Shown here: positions 51,603 through 60,634 of the stretch, piece by piece
Layout: each line of letters begins with the position of its first letter
Position numbering within the stretch: the first letter of the stretch is position 1
Assembly: GCF_014648595.1 (NCBI RefSeq)
Contig: NZ_BMRK01000009.1
Location: forward strand, 1 to 64,000
DNA length: 64,000 nucleotides
Source: Nocardioides luteus
GTDB taxonomy: Bacteria > Actinomycetota > Actinomycetes > Propionibacteriales > Nocardioidaceae
Direction of reading: 5' to 3'
The notes under the pieces: model-generated
The model's database searches: none
Seen by the model: only the letters and a program-made list of their open reading frames with translations
Told to the model about the DNA's origin: nothing
Program-made: the position numbers and the translations under genes

Positions 51603-51643
51603 GGATTAAAAGTCCACTGCTCTACCAACTGAGCTAACGGCCC
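51603..51643 (-). pseudogene. tRNA-Lys(UUU) 5' portion (nt 1-41), right half of the interrupted tRNA gene
   Basis: On the minus strand: GGGCCGTTAGCTCAGTTGG through GAGCA, anticodon 5' stem GTGGA and ACTTTTAATCC, after which the sequence becomes TTTCTACGGGG and no longer matches tRNA. It gives the acceptor 5' strand, complete D-arm and anticodon loop. Joined to 40547-40516 it gives a complete tRNA-Lys. Confidence 0.9.
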
Positions 51644-51674
51644 GCCGGGAGTCTACCGGAGCAGGCGCCTGCTC

Positions 51675-52544
51675 CTATTCGCGGTCGTCGGACGGCGTTG
51701 GCGACCCGCCTCGCTCGCTGATGATCCGCTCGCAACGCTCGGCGGCGGCGGTCCCGGTCAGGGCGTGCTCGAGCAGGAGCTCGGCCCAGCGCTCGTAGCG
51801 GGCGACCTCCACGGGGTCGGCGATCTCGAGGTCGCCGGCACTGGTCTCGAGGGTGACGACCCGGTCGCGCTGGTCCCAGCCGTGCTGGACCAGCACGGGG
51901 AAGCTCTCGAAGGGGACGATCCCGATGGTCGCCTCGGTGGTGGTCGCCAGCTTGGCGACGTGCTCGATCTGGGCACGCATGATGTCCGGCGAGCCAACCA
52001 GGTGATGGAGCGCCGCCTCACCGACCAGGATGGTGATCGACCGGCCCGCCTCGTAGAGGATCGCCGACCGCCGCAGTCGCGCGGCGATCATGCCGGCGAT
52101 CTCCTCCGGGTCGGCGTCCTGATCACGCGAGCCGGCCAGGGCGAGCAGGGCACGGGCGTAGTCGGGGGTCTGCAGCAGCTCGGGCACGCTGTGGGGCTGG
52201 AAGCTGGTGAGCACCTTCGCGGCCACCTCCGTCGCCGCGAAGATCTCCTGCTGCTGCTCCGCGCCGCCGGTCGGGTGCGCGTCGCGCAGCGCCGTCTGCT
52301 CCAGGTCGGCACGGGACCACAGCGCGAGCAGCATGTCGCGGTCGGCGCCCACAGCGGCGGCCCAGGCACGCACCTCGTCCTCGGAGACCCACTGGCGGCC
52401 GGACTCGATCTTGGACACCTTCGGCTGCGACCAGCCACCGCCCAGCACGTCGGCGAGACCAGCACCGGTCAGGCCGGCGGCGCGGCGGACCTCCCGGAGC
52501 GCCTCGGTGAGTGCTTCACGGGCTCGACGGTTGGCGCGGGACAC
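51675..52544 (-). CDS. XRE-family regulator with DUF5753
   Basis: A 289-residue protein typical of Streptomyces and relatives. The N-terminal HTH (ALREVRRAAGLTGAGLADVL ... WSQPKVSKIESGRQWVSEDE) precedes a DUF5753 domain with FQPHSVPELLQTPDYARALL, RQ-like RLRRSAILYEAGRSITILVG and VPFESFPVLVQHGWDQRD. AGGAGG lies 6 nt before the GTG at 52544, which settles the start. Such genes usually pair with a small DUF397 gene; none is present here. Confidence 0.9.
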   Translation of the reverse strand: MSRANRRAREALTEALREVRRAAGLTGAGLADVLGGGWSQPKVSKIESGRQWVSEDEVRAWAAAVGADRDMLLALWSRADLEQTALRDAHPTGGAEQQQEIFAATEVAAKVLTSFQPHSVPELLQTPDYARALLALAGSRDQDADPEEIAGMIAARLRRSAILYEAGRSITILVGEAALHHLVGSPDIMRAQIEHVAKLATTTEATIGIVPFESFPVLVQHGWDQRDRVVTLETSAGDLEIADPVEVARYERWAELLLEHALTGTAAAERCERIISERGGSPTPSDDRE

Positions 52545-52685
52545 AACGACCTCCTTCGACGGACCTGACGAGCCCCATCGTGTCGCATGGGCATACTTCA
52601 CGTCCAGATGCACATCATGATTGGCAGATTCAAGATATTATGCTCTACTGATGTCGGGGTCGCCGTCGAGAGGAAGGCAGGACCG

Positions 52686-53405
52686 ATGAGCATCCGACAC
52701 AACCGGCCCGGGCGACCACGTCTCGTCCCCTCACAGACCACGGCGCCGCCCCGCGAGCAGGTGCTGCACGCGGCGGCGCAGCTGTTCGTGACCCGAGGTT
52801 TCGCAGCCACCTCGACCCGGGAGATCGCCGAGAAGGTGGGGATCAGGCAGGCCTCCCTCTACTACCACTTCGCAGGGAAGGACGAGATCCTCGCCGAGCT
52901 CCTCGAGCGCTCCGTGCGTCCCACCATGGATCGGATCGAGCAGGTCGAGCAGCTCACCGCCGCCGACGGCCCGGAGGTGACGCTCTACCTGCTCGCCGTC
53001 ATCGACGTCCGCACGCTCGCCGAGGCCCCGGACAACATCGGCGCCCTGGCGACTCATCCGGACGTGGCCAGCAGCGAGGCCTTCGACGCCTTCCGCAGCA
53101 CCCGCGCCGAGCTCGCCTCCGCCTACGCCCGCATCGCCGCCCGAGTCGCCTCGCCCGGGGTAGCCGCGACCACCGGGGCGCGCCACCTCGGCGAGATGCT
53201 CATCCACCTGGTCGAGGTCACCACCTCCATGCGAAGCATCGGCCTGCCGATCGACGAAACCGCTGCCGACGCCATCGCTTCCACCTGCCTACGCGCCTGC
53301 GGCATTTCCGAGAGTCACATCGTCGCTGCAGCAGCGTCCGCAGCACCCCTCCTCGACGAGCTCCCGCCGTCGACCGAGGCTCACTCCCGGACGGCCTCGC
53401 CATAG
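52686..53405 (+). CDS. TetR family regulator
   Basis: A 239-residue repressor: PREQVLHAAAQLFVTRGFAA, TSTREIAEKVGIRQASLYYH, FAGKDEILAELLERSVRPTM. The ligand domain is unassigned. ATG at 52686. Divergent from the XRE-DUF5753 gene. Its 3' end overlaps the convergent marR gene by 25 bp. Confidence 0.88.
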   Translation: MSIRHNRPGRPRLVPSQTTAPPREQVLHAAAQLFVTRGFAATSTREIAEKVGIRQASLYYHFAGKDEILAELLERSVRPTMDRIEQVEQLTAADGPEVTLYLLAVIDVRTLAEAPDNIGALATHPDVASSEAFDAFRSTRAELASAYARIAARVASPGVAATTGARHLGEMLIHLVEVTTSMRSIGLPIDETAADAIASTCLRACGISESHIVAAAASAAPLLDELPPSTEAHSRTASP

Positions 53406-53854
53406 GCGCCGACGAAGCGCTCGAGCAGCTCGAGGAACTTCTCGGACTCACCGCCGAGCGCGGCCAGCCCGTCGGCATAGGCGCCGAGCGCTCGCGCAGA
53501 GGCCGACTCATAGATCGCCAACCCCACCTCGGTCGGCTCGATCAGTCGCGCCGAGCGGCCCGGCTCGGAGAACCTCCGCAGGTGACCGGCGGCGAGCGCC
53601 GCATTGACCTGCCGGTTCACGGTGGACTGCTCGAGGTTGAGCCCCTCGGCGATCTCCCGGAGCGTGCGCGGCCGACCGTCGGAGAGGAACCACAGCAGCC
53701 GGCCGTCGGCGTGGTTGAGCGCGCTACGGTCCTCGGCCAGCCGTCGGTGCACCTCGAGCCGACCGACCAGCGAGGCGACCCGGCGGTCCGGGGACAGGTC
53801 GGGGCTGACCGGCTTGAAGATCGGGTCGTCGGACGAAGGTGTTGTGGACGGCAT
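53381..53854 (-). CDS. MarR family regulator
   Basis: A 157-residue winged-helix protein: ALNHADGRLLWFLSDGRPRT, LREIAEGLNLEQSTVNRQVN, AALAAGHLRRFSEPGRSARL then IEPTEVGL. ATG at 53854. Divergent from the MFS exporter, with nested dyads between, so it most likely represses the exporter and itself until a ligand binds. Confidence 0.88.
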   Translation of the reverse strand: MPSTTPSSDDPIFKPVSPDLSPDRRVASLVGRLEVHRRLAEDRSALNHADGRLLWFLSDGRPRTLREIAEGLNLEQSTVNRQVNAALAAGHLRRFSEPGRSARLIEPTEVGLAIYESASARALGAYADGLAALGGESEKFLELLERFVGAYGEAVRE

Positions 53855-53886
53855 CACATCTCCGGGCGCTGTCGCTGAGACCACAT

Positions 53887-53926
53887 GATGTGTACCATAC
53901 ATAAGTCAATATGTAGATTACACATC
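53887..53926. promoter_or_regulatory. Nested MarR operator between marR and the MFS gene
   Basis: Outer arms GATGTGTA (53887-53894) and TACACATC (53919-53926), inner arms TACATA (53898-53903) and TATGTA (53910-53915). The whole 40-bp region is symmetric about 53906 and AT-rich, covering both divergent promoters. Confidence 0.8.
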
Positions 53927-53937
53927 AGGGGTATGTC

Positions 53938-55407
53938 TTGAGTTCCTCCTCCCCCGCCGACGAGCCCACCGTGCGCTCGACGAGTGGCGCCGTGGCCGTC
54001 ATCGTGGTGCTCTGCTTCGGCAGCCTCTGCGCCGCACTGATGCAGTCGCTGGTCATCCCGATCCAGAGCGAGCTCCCCGAGCTGCTCTCCACCACCGCCA
54101 GCACCTCCTCCTGGGTGGTCACCGCGACGCTGCTCGGTGCCGGTGTGACGATGCCGGTCACCGGCCGTCTCGCCGACCTCTACGGCAAGAAGCCCGTGCT
54201 GGTGATCTCCGGCATCGTGCTCGTCCTCGGGTCCCTCATCGTGGCGCTCTCCGACGCCGTCGGTCCGGTGCTCGTCGGCCGCGTGCTCCAGGGCATGGCG
54301 ATGGGTTACATCCCGGTCGCGATCAGCCTCGTCCGTGAGATCGCGCCCGAACACCTGCGCAACACCGCGATCGCCGGCGTCAGCGCCACCCTCGGGGTCG
54401 GCGGAGCGCTCGGCCTGCCGTTGGCCGCCTGGATCGCCCAGGACTTCGACTGGCACGCCCTCTTCTGGGTCTCCGCGGTGCTCGCCCTCGTCGTCACCGT
54501 GCTGACCGCGGCGGTCGTCCCGCACGTACGCGACGCCCACCCCGGCCGCCTCGACCTCGTCGGTGCGCTCGGCCTCGCCCTCGGTCTGGTCGGCGTGCTG
54601 GTCGGCGTCTCCAAGGGCAACGACTGGGGCTGGGACGAGCCGCAGACCCTCGGCATGATCGTCGGCGGCGTCGTGGTGCTGCTGCTCTGGGGCTGGTACG
54701 AGCTGCGTCACGACGACCCGCTCGTCGACCTGCGCACCTCTGCCTGCAGACCGGTGCTGCTCACCAACATCGCGGCGGTGCTGATCGGCTTCGGGATGAT
54801 GGCGCAGTCCATCGTGGTCCCACAGCTGCTGCAGATGCCCGAGGCCACCGGCTACGGCCTGGGCCAGACCATCTTCCAGGCCGGCATGTGGATGGCGCCG
54901 GCCGGGCTGATGATGATGCTCTTCACCCCGGTCTCCTCGCGCCTGCTGACCCGCCTGGGCGGTCGCGGCACGATGGCGATCGGGGCGGTCGTGCTGGCCG
55001 GCGGCTACGTCGTCGCGGTCTTCCTGATGGACGCCCCGTGGCAGCTCATGCTCGCCTCGTGCGTCGCCTCGGCCGGTGTCGGGATCGGCTACGCCGCGAT
55101 GCCCACGCTCATCCTCGGCAACGTCCCGCAGGCCGAGGCCGCCGCGAGCGTCGGGCTCAACAGCCTGATGCGCTCGATGGGCACCACGGTCGCCGGCGCG
55201 GTCATGGCCATCGTGCTGACCAGCCGCACCACCGTGCTGGCTCCGGGCATGCCCGAGATCCCGACGGCCGGGGCCTTCCAGCTCTGCTTCGTGATCGGGG
55301 CGCTCGCGGCCGGTGTCGGCGCGCTGATCGTGCTGCTCATCCCGCGGCCGCGGCAGACGTCCGGCGGCCAGGTCGCGGACGAGGCTGTGCTCGCCGGGTC
55401 CCGATGA
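53938..55407 (+). CDS. MFS drug-efflux-type transporter
   Basis: A 489-residue major facilitator with about 14 hydrophobic segments, DHA2-like: GRLADLYGKKPVLVISGIVL is the motif A loop after TM2, VLVGRVLQGMAMGYIPVAIS follows, and GGALGLPLAAWIAQDFDWHA is the motif C-like region of TM5. The start is TTG at 53938, 6 nt after AGGGG; no ATG or GTG is in frame nearby. Substrate unknown; drug or small-molecule export is inferred from family and the MarR partner. Confidence 0.86.
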   Translation: MSSSSPADEPTVRSTSGAVAVIVVLCFGSLCAALMQSLVIPIQSELPELLSTTASTSSWVVTATLLGAGVTMPVTGRLADLYGKKPVLVISGIVLVLGSLIVALSDAVGPVLVGRVLQGMAMGYIPVAISLVREIAPEHLRNTAIAGVSATLGVGGALGLPLAAWIAQDFDWHALFWVSAVLALVVTVLTAAVVPHVRDAHPGRLDLVGALGLALGLVGVLVGVSKGNDWGWDEPQTLGMIVGGVVVLLLWGWYELRHDDPLVDLRTSACRPVLLTNIAAVLIGFGMMAQSIVVPQLLQMPEATGYGLGQTIFQAGMWMAPAGLMMMLFTPVSSRLLTRLGGRGTMAIGAVVLAGGYVVAVFLMDAPWQLMLASCVASAGVGIGYAAMPTLILGNVPQAEAAASVGLNSLMRSMGTTVAGAVMAIVLTSRTTVLAPGMPEIPTAGAFQLCFVIGALAAGVGALIVLLIPRPRQTSGGQVADEAVLAGSR

Positions 55408-55413
55408 ACCGAG

Positions 55414-55449
55414 ACGGGCCCCGACCTGCAGCTGCTGGTCGGGGCCCGT
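55414..55449. terminator. Bidirectional terminator
   Basis: ACGGGCCCCGACC (55414-55426) pairs with GGTCGGGGCCCGT (55437-55449), 13 bp with a 10-nt loop, then TTG. It separates the MFS gene and the convergent 5'-nucleotidase gene. Confidence 0.88.
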
Positions 55450-55461
55450 TGTCGTGATGCC

Positions 55462-57294
55462 TCAGTGGGTGCCGGTGATCCGGTCGAGCGCGCCCGGGGT
55501 GTAGGGCGAGCTGGACTCCAGGTAGGACGAGAAGGCGTCGATGTCGAGGCCGCCGTAGTAGGGGTCGGTGCCCCGGGTGAAGGCCTCGAAGGCGTCGCCG
55601 CCGCCCTGCAGGAAGTTGTTGGTCACGACCCGGTAGGAGGCCGACTTGTCGATCGGCTCACCGTTGAGCATGACCGAGCCCTCCACCGGACCCGAGGAGC
55701 TGATCTCGTAGGAGAAGCCCTCGGAGACCTGCAGGATCTTGTGGGATCCCGCGTTGGCGCCGGTGACCTGCTGGGTGAGCAGGTCGTAGATGTCCTGACC
55801 GGTCATGGTCAGCGAGACCATGAAGTTGTTGAACGGCTGGACGGTGAACGCCTCGTCGTAGGTGACGTCGCCGACGGCCTCGCCGTAGGGCGAGTTGGCC
55901 GCGGTCAGGTCGGCCCGGATGCCCCCCGGGTTCATGAACGCGATGACCGGCGCTTCACCGTTGACGACCGTCGACGGGTCGGCCAGCTGGGCGTCGGCGA
56001 TCAGGTCACCGAGGGCGCTCTCCCCGGAGGCGTTGGCCGTGCGGGTCACGTCGGCGGTGATCGTGCCGAGCACACGGGAGGCGATCGGGGTGACCAGCTC
56101 CTTGTAGGTGTTGATCAGCTCGGTCTGCGCCGGCGCCTTGGCCACGTCACGGGTGACGAGCATGTTCGAGCCCCTGACCGAGGAGCGGACGATGTCGCGC
56201 TTCTTGAGGTCGTACTTCAGGTTGGTCTCGGTGTAGAGACGGCCGAACGACGAGGCCGAGGTGACCAGGCGGGACTTGCCCTTCGGGTCGGGCACGTCGC
56301 ACACGTAGGGGTTGTGGGTGTGGCCGGTGACCAGCATGTCGATCTCGGGGTCGAGGTTCTTCGCGATCGGCACGATGGGCGAGTCGGGAACCAGCTCGCC
56401 GCCACGCTCACAGGTGTAGTCGTAGGTCGCGTTGACCTCGTGGACGGTGCCGGTGGCCGGGTCGGTCCACTTCTCCTTCGGCAGGTTGGCACCCTCGTGG
56501 ATCAGGGTGACGATCGCCTTGACGCCCTTGCTCTTCAGCTTGGGCACCAGCGCGTTGGCGGTCTTGACCTCGTCCTTGAAGGAGAGCCCCTTGATGCCCT
56601 CGGCGGTGACGATGTCGGGCGTGCCCTCCAGGGTCATCCCGATGAAGCCGATCTTGACGCCGTCGACCTCCTTGATCGCGTACGACGGCAGGATGGTCTT
56701 GCGGGTCGCGTCCTCGACCACGTTGGCGGCGAGGATGTCGAAGTCGGCGCCCGCGTACTCGTGAGCCGCGCAGGAGTTCTGGTTGTTCTCCCCGTCGCCG
56801 TCGTCGATGCAGCCGCCGTCGGCGATGCGCTGCAGCTCCTTGTAGCCCTCGTCGAACTCGTGGTTGCCGACCGAGGTGACGTCCAGGCCGAGCTGGTTCA
56901 TCGCCTCGATGGAGGGCTCGTCGTGGAAGGCGGCCGAGAGCAGCGGCGAGGCGCCGATCAGGTCACCGGCAGCCACGGTGAGGGACCGGTCGTGACCCTT
57001 GCGGGCCTCGGCCAGGTGGGAGGCGAGGTATTCGACGCCACCGACGTCGACGGTGTCGTCGACCGGCGCGCCGGTGGCCGGATCGATGTGGTGGTCGGTG
57101 ACCAGGCGCCCGCTCGAACCCGACGGCGCCTCGAGGTTGCCGTGGAAGTCGTTGAACGAGAGCAGCTGGACATCGACGAGGTGCTTCCCCGGCTTGGCGG
57201 AGGCGGTCGCGACCGGAGTGGCGACTGCGGCGGCCGCGAGAGCGACGGCGGCAACGGCCACTACGGGGCGAAGTCTGCGGAGGTTACGAGGCAT
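55462..57294 (-). CDS. ushA: Secreted 5'-nucleotidase/metallophosphatase
   Basis: A 610-residue exported enzyme. Signal peptide RPVVAVAAVALAAAAVATPV with cleavage near ATASA. Metallophosphatase domain: LLSFNDFHGNLEAP, GNHEFDEGYKELQ, GHTHNPYVCD carry the metal ligands. C-terminal 5'-nucleotidase domain: FMNPGGIRADLTA, FNNFMVSLTMTGQDIYDLL and YRVVTNNFLQGGGDAF. Hydrolyses nucleotides or sugar nucleotides outside the membrane, releasing phosphate and nucleosides for uptake. Confidence 0.93.
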   Translation of the reverse strand: MPRNLRRLRPVVAVAAVALAAAAVATPVATASAKPGKHLVDVQLLSFNDFHGNLEAPSGSSGRLVTDHHIDPATGAPVDDTVDVGGVEYLASHLAEARKGHDRSLTVAAGDLIGASPLLSAAFHDEPSIEAMNQLGLDVTSVGNHEFDEGYKELQRIADGGCIDDGDGENNQNSCAAHEYAGADFDILAANVVEDATRKTILPSYAIKEVDGVKIGFIGMTLEGTPDIVTAEGIKGLSFKDEVKTANALVPKLKSKGVKAIVTLIHEGANLPKEKWTDPATGTVHEVNATYDYTCERGGELVPDSPIVPIAKNLDPEIDMLVTGHTHNPYVCDVPDPKGKSRLVTSASSFGRLYTETNLKYDLKKRDIVRSSVRGSNMLVTRDVAKAPAQTELINTYKELVTPIASRVLGTITADVTRTANASGESALGDLIADAQLADPSTVVNGEAPVIAFMNPGGIRADLTAANSPYGEAVGDVTYDEAFTVQPFNNFMVSLTMTGQDIYDLLTQQVTGANAGSHKILQVSEGFSYEISSSGPVEGSVMLNGEPIDKSASYRVVTNNFLQGGGDAFEAFTRGTDPYYGGLDIDAFSSYLESSSPYTPGALDRITGTH

Positions 57295-57435
57295 TGCTGT
57301 GGGCTCCCCATCTCGGTGATCGACGAAGGGAACAATGCCCCTTCGGGTTGTGATTGTGAAGAGGTAATCGGGTTACCGCTGCCGAATCGTCATCAACCGT
57401 TGATGAGCCTCGATCTTGGTAAAGTTCCGGACGTC

Positions 57436-58755
57436 TCAGCCGAAGAACTCCGCCACGTCCACCGCGCCACCGGCCTCCTCGAACTCCTGGCGGACCGTCT
57501 CCCGCAGGCTCGCGTCCGAGAGGTAGTCGGCAGCGACCCCGGCGAGGCCGTACGCCGCGTCGACGAGCACCTCGTCGGCGTACGGCGTGACCGCGGCAGC
57601 GGCGAACTCGCGGCTGTGCAGGGACACGTCGGGCTCGGCGATCTTGACCATCGCGTGCAGGCCCGGGACGCGGAAGGAGACGTTGCCGAAGTCGGTGGAG
57701 CCGGCGAGCAGGTCGGGGACGACGCCGGGAGCGAGGACGGTGTGGTTGCGCTCCTGGTAGCGCCGGTTCCAGACCTGGGCGAGCCCGGAGTTGTTGCGGA
57801 TCGGCAGGTAGACCGGCGACTCGTCCCAGCTGAACTCGACGCCGCAGCCGGTCATCAGCGCCGCACCCATCGCCATCTCCTCGAGCCGCTGGGAGAGGAT
57901 CTTGAGCGTCTCGGGGTAGGCGGAGCGTACGTAGAACTCGAGCGAGGCGCGCTCCGGGATCACGTTGGGTCGCAGCCCGCCCTCGGTGAAGACCGCGTGC
58001 ACCCGGTCGGTCGGCGGCATCTGCTGCCGGTTGAGCGCGACGCCGGTGTAGAGCAGGTTGGCCGCGTCCAGGGCGTTGCGGCCCATGAACGGCTGGATCG
58101 AGGCGTGCGCCGGCACGCCGATGTAGCTCACCTTCAGCTGGCGGCGGCCGAGGAAGACCGGCTCGGAGTTGTCGTAGGTGAACGGGTGGATCATGATCGC
58201 CGCGTCGACGCCGTCGAAGGCGCCCTTCTGCGCCATCAGCTCCTTGCCGCCACCGCCCTCCTCGGCGGGGGTGCCGAGCCAGATCACCCGGCCGCCGATG
58301 CGGTCGATCACGCTCGCGATCGCCAGGAAGGCACCCACGCCGACCGTCGCGATCAGGTTGTGGCCGCAGCCGTGGCCGATGCCGGGGAGCGCGTCGTACT
58401 CCGACAGCACCGCGATCGTCGGCCCCTCCTTCGCGCCGCCGGCGGAGGCGTAGAGCGCGGTCGGGAGGCCGTACGCGCCCCGGGCGACCTCGAAACCGTG
58501 CGCCTCGACGAACTCGGCGAGGCCGGCCGCGCTGCGGTGCTCCTCGAAGCTCGTCTCGGGGTGCTCGGCGAGGTCGTGCGAGACCGCGACCAGCTCCGGT
58601 CCGAGGTCGGCGAGCTTGTCGCGGATCGCATCCAGGATGCCGCGAGGCGCGCCCGCCGAGCTCGACTCGGTCGCCTTCGTGTGGAGCGCCTTGGCGTCGG
58701 TCTCGTCGCGGAGCTGGTTGACCAGGAACGGGTTCGGCTGCTGCGGCGTGCTCAT
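57436..58755 (-). CDS. M20 family amidohydrolase (AbgB-like)
   Basis: A 439-residue peptidase of the aminoacylase-1/AbgB group: VSHDLAEHPETSFEEHRSAA, VLSEYDALPGIGHGCGHNLI with the metal-binding His and Asp, GTPAEEGGGGKELM with catalytic Glu-Glu, MMIHPF-type IMIHPFTY and GSTDFGNVSFRVPG. Close relatives cleave p-aminobenzoyl-glutamate or N-acyl amino acids. ATG at 58755. Last gene of the transporter/amidase set. Confidence 0.88.
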   Translation of the reverse strand: MSTPQQPNPFLVNQLRDETDAKALHTKATESSSAGAPRGILDAIRDKLADLGPELVAVSHDLAEHPETSFEEHRSAAGLAEFVEAHGFEVARGAYGLPTALYASAGGAKEGPTIAVLSEYDALPGIGHGCGHNLIATVGVGAFLAIASVIDRIGGRVIWLGTPAEEGGGGKELMAQKGAFDGVDAAIMIHPFTYDNSEPVFLGRRQLKVSYIGVPAHASIQPFMGRNALDAANLLYTGVALNRQQMPPTDRVHAVFTEGGLRPNVIPERASLEFYVRSAYPETLKILSQRLEEMAMGAALMTGCGVEFSWDESPVYLPIRNNSGLAQVWNRRYQERNHTVLAPGVVPDLLAGSTDFGNVSFRVPGLHAMVKIAEPDVSLHSREFAAAAVTPYADEVLVDAAYGLAGVAADYLSDASLRETVRQEFEEAGGAVDVAEFFG

Positions 58756-58780
58756 GTCGCCCGAGGCTATCGGTGACACG

Positions 58781-60610
58781 TCACCGATCGCTGAGGGCCC
58801 AGCCGTCGGCGACGATGCGCGCCTCGTCGGAGCGCCGACCGGAGTCGAACAACGTACGCCTCCCCTGGCTCACCACGATGCCGTCGACGAAGATCCCGCG
58901 GCCCTGTGAGGACCCGTCGGTCTCGTAGGTCCACCGGACCGTGGTGGTGCCCTCGGGCAGCTCGGCCGCGCCGCGCAGCCACCGGCGCCCGCCGTAGCCG
59001 TCGACGACGCCGCCGCTCTCCCAGCGGTACCCGCCACCGTGCAGCGTCGCCGGCAGCGCAGTGAAGGTGGTGCCGTCGGTGGAGCACTGCAGCCGGCCGT
59101 AGTCGAAGTCGGGCTCGGTGTCGAACCAGTAGTCGAAGGTGAGCTTCGCGCCCGCGGTCGCCGGCAGCGGCACGTCGAGCGTGGCCGTCTTCGAGTTGGC
59201 CCGCCCCGAGAACCACGACGTACGTCCCTTGGCGGCTCGGACGGCCGAGGCCATGCCGATCGCGTCGGAGACGGCTCGGCGGGAGGGGTTGTTGCTGCCC
59301 CAGTCACGGCTGGGGTGGACGCGGTTGGTCATCAGCACGACGAGCTGGTGGCCGATCGGGTCCATCACGATGCTGGTGCCGGTGTAGCCGGTGTGGCCGA
59401 AGGAGACCGGCGACCAGATCGGGCCGTGGTACCAGGTCGTGGCGAGCTCCCAGCCGAGGCCGCGGGAGTCTCCGAACTGCTCGCCGGTGTAGTCGCGCAG
59501 CGAGAGCCGGACGGTCTCCTCCTTCAGGATCCGGGTGCCGTTGTAGACGCCGCCGTTGAGGAACATCTGGCCGAACCTCGCCATGTCGGCGGCCGTCGAG
59601 AAGACCCCCGCGTGCCCGGCGACGCCGCCCAGTGCCCAGGAGTTCTCGTCGTGCACCTCGCCGCGGATCATCGGCCGGCCTGCCCAGGGCTCGTACTCGG
59701 TCGCGGCGACCCGGTCGAGCCGGTCGGCGGGCGGGTTGTACATGGTGTCGCGCATGCCCAGCGGGGCGGTCACGTGGTCGTGCACGTAGACGTCGAGCTT
59801 CTTCCCCGAGAGCCGCTCGACCATCAGCCCGAGAGTGATCAGGTTGATATCGGAGTAGCGGTAGATCTGCTCGGGCGCGTGCGTCGGCTCGGTGTCCATG
59901 ATCGCCGCGACGCGCTCCTCGTAGGTGTCGTAGCCCGCCCACAACGACGGCACCGGCCCGGCGAGGAGACCGGATACGTGGGTCAGCAGGTGGCGCACCA
60001 GGATCGCGTCCTTGCCGTGCGGCGCGAACTCGGGCAGGTAGGTGACCACCGGCGCCTCGAGGTCGACCCGGCCCTGCTCCATCAGCTGGAGGATCGCGGT
60101 CGTGGTGAAGAGCTTCGACATCGAGGCGACGTCCCACATGGTGTCCAGCTGTGCGTCGACCTGCTGGTCGGCGGGCAGCTCGACGACGGTGGTGCCGTCC
60201 AGGCCGTACTTGAGCGCCTTGCCCACGCTCTCGTGGGCCACGATCACGCCGTCCTTGACCGCGATCGCGGTCGCCCCGGCGTACAGCGGGTGGTCGGGGT
60301 TCTCCGGTGTCGGCTCGAGGAACCGGGTCAGCTCGGTGCGGATCGTGGCGATCTGCGCCGGGTCGAGACCCACCTGGCGGGCATGCCCCGGACGTAGGAC
60401 GGTCCGCGGGGTGAAGGTGAGCTCGTCCGGCGTGACCGTCGGCGGCTTGCCGGCCAGGGCGGCGAGCGTCCTGGCCGCTGCCGACTTCGTCGGGTCCTCC
60501 GGCGTGGAGGCCACCGCGGCACCACCGAGCAGGGTCATCGCGACCCCGCCGATCGTGCCGCCGAGCAGCGTACGGCGAGAGGTCAGAAGCATGTCCGAGG
60601 TGGGGGTCAT
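58781..60610 (-). CDS. Tat-exported serine hydrolase (beta-lactamase family) with a C-terminal sugar-binding-like region
   Basis: A 609-residue protein. Tat signal: TSRRTLLGGTIGGVAMTLLG. Class C-like hydrolase domain: SMSKLFTTTAIL carries the SxxK, YSDIN the YxN and GHTGYTGTS the HTG box. The last 150 residues are a beta-sandwich-like domain (TLDVPLPATAGAKLTFDYWF, WTYETDGSSQGRGIFVDGIV). It may be a D-amino-acid amidase, esterase or muropeptide-processing enzyme. ATG at 60610 selected so that the RR motif sits correctly. Part of the same-direction set with amidase and M20 genes. Confidence 0.88.
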   Translation of the reverse strand: MTPTSDMLLTSRRTLLGGTIGGVAMTLLGGAAVASTPEDPTKSAAARTLAALAGKPPTVTPDELTFTPRTVLRPGHARQVGLDPAQIATIRTELTRFLEPTPENPDHPLYAGATAIAVKDGVIVAHESVGKALKYGLDGTTVVELPADQQVDAQLDTMWDVASMSKLFTTTAILQLMEQGRVDLEAPVVTYLPEFAPHGKDAILVRHLLTHVSGLLAGPVPSLWAGYDTYEERVAAIMDTEPTHAPEQIYRYSDINLITLGLMVERLSGKKLDVYVHDHVTAPLGMRDTMYNPPADRLDRVAATEYEPWAGRPMIRGEVHDENSWALGGVAGHAGVFSTAADMARFGQMFLNGGVYNGTRILKEETVRLSLRDYTGEQFGDSRGLGWELATTWYHGPIWSPVSFGHTGYTGTSIVMDPIGHQLVVLMTNRVHPSRDWGSNNPSRRAVSDAIGMASAVRAAKGRTSWFSGRANSKTATLDVPLPATAGAKLTFDYWFDTEPDFDYGRLQCSTDGTTFTALPATLHGGGYRWESGGVVDGYGGRRWLRGAAELPEGTTTVRWTYETDGSSQGRGIFVDGIVVSQGRRTLFDSGRRSDEARIVADGWALSDR

Positions 60611-60634
60611 GCTCCGATACTGCCGCTTTGGAAC

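Larger units (their letters stand above)
40548..51613. mobile_element. Integrated element splitting a tRNA-Lys gene in its anticodon arm
   Basis: Bounded by direct repeats of an 11-bp core, GGATTAAAAGT, at 40548-40558 and 51603-51613, each joined to a different half of one tRNA-Lys gene. The roughly 11-kb interval is visibly less GC-rich and less codon-biased than its flanks. It holds regulators, oxidoreductases, a Shedu-type nuclease, a complete tRNA-Lys and a short relic resembling the C-terminus of a tyrosine recombinase. No intact integrase, plasmid or transfer gene is left. A hairpin AAACATC-CCAA-GATGTTT (40587-40604) lies next to the left end. Confidence 0.85.

Noticed and set aside
40516-51643. 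Split tRNA joined in trans, as in some archaea
   Set aside because: The halves lack the complementary leader helices of trans-spliced tRNAs, the organism is a bacterium, and an 11-bp shared core at both ends is the mark of site-specific integration.
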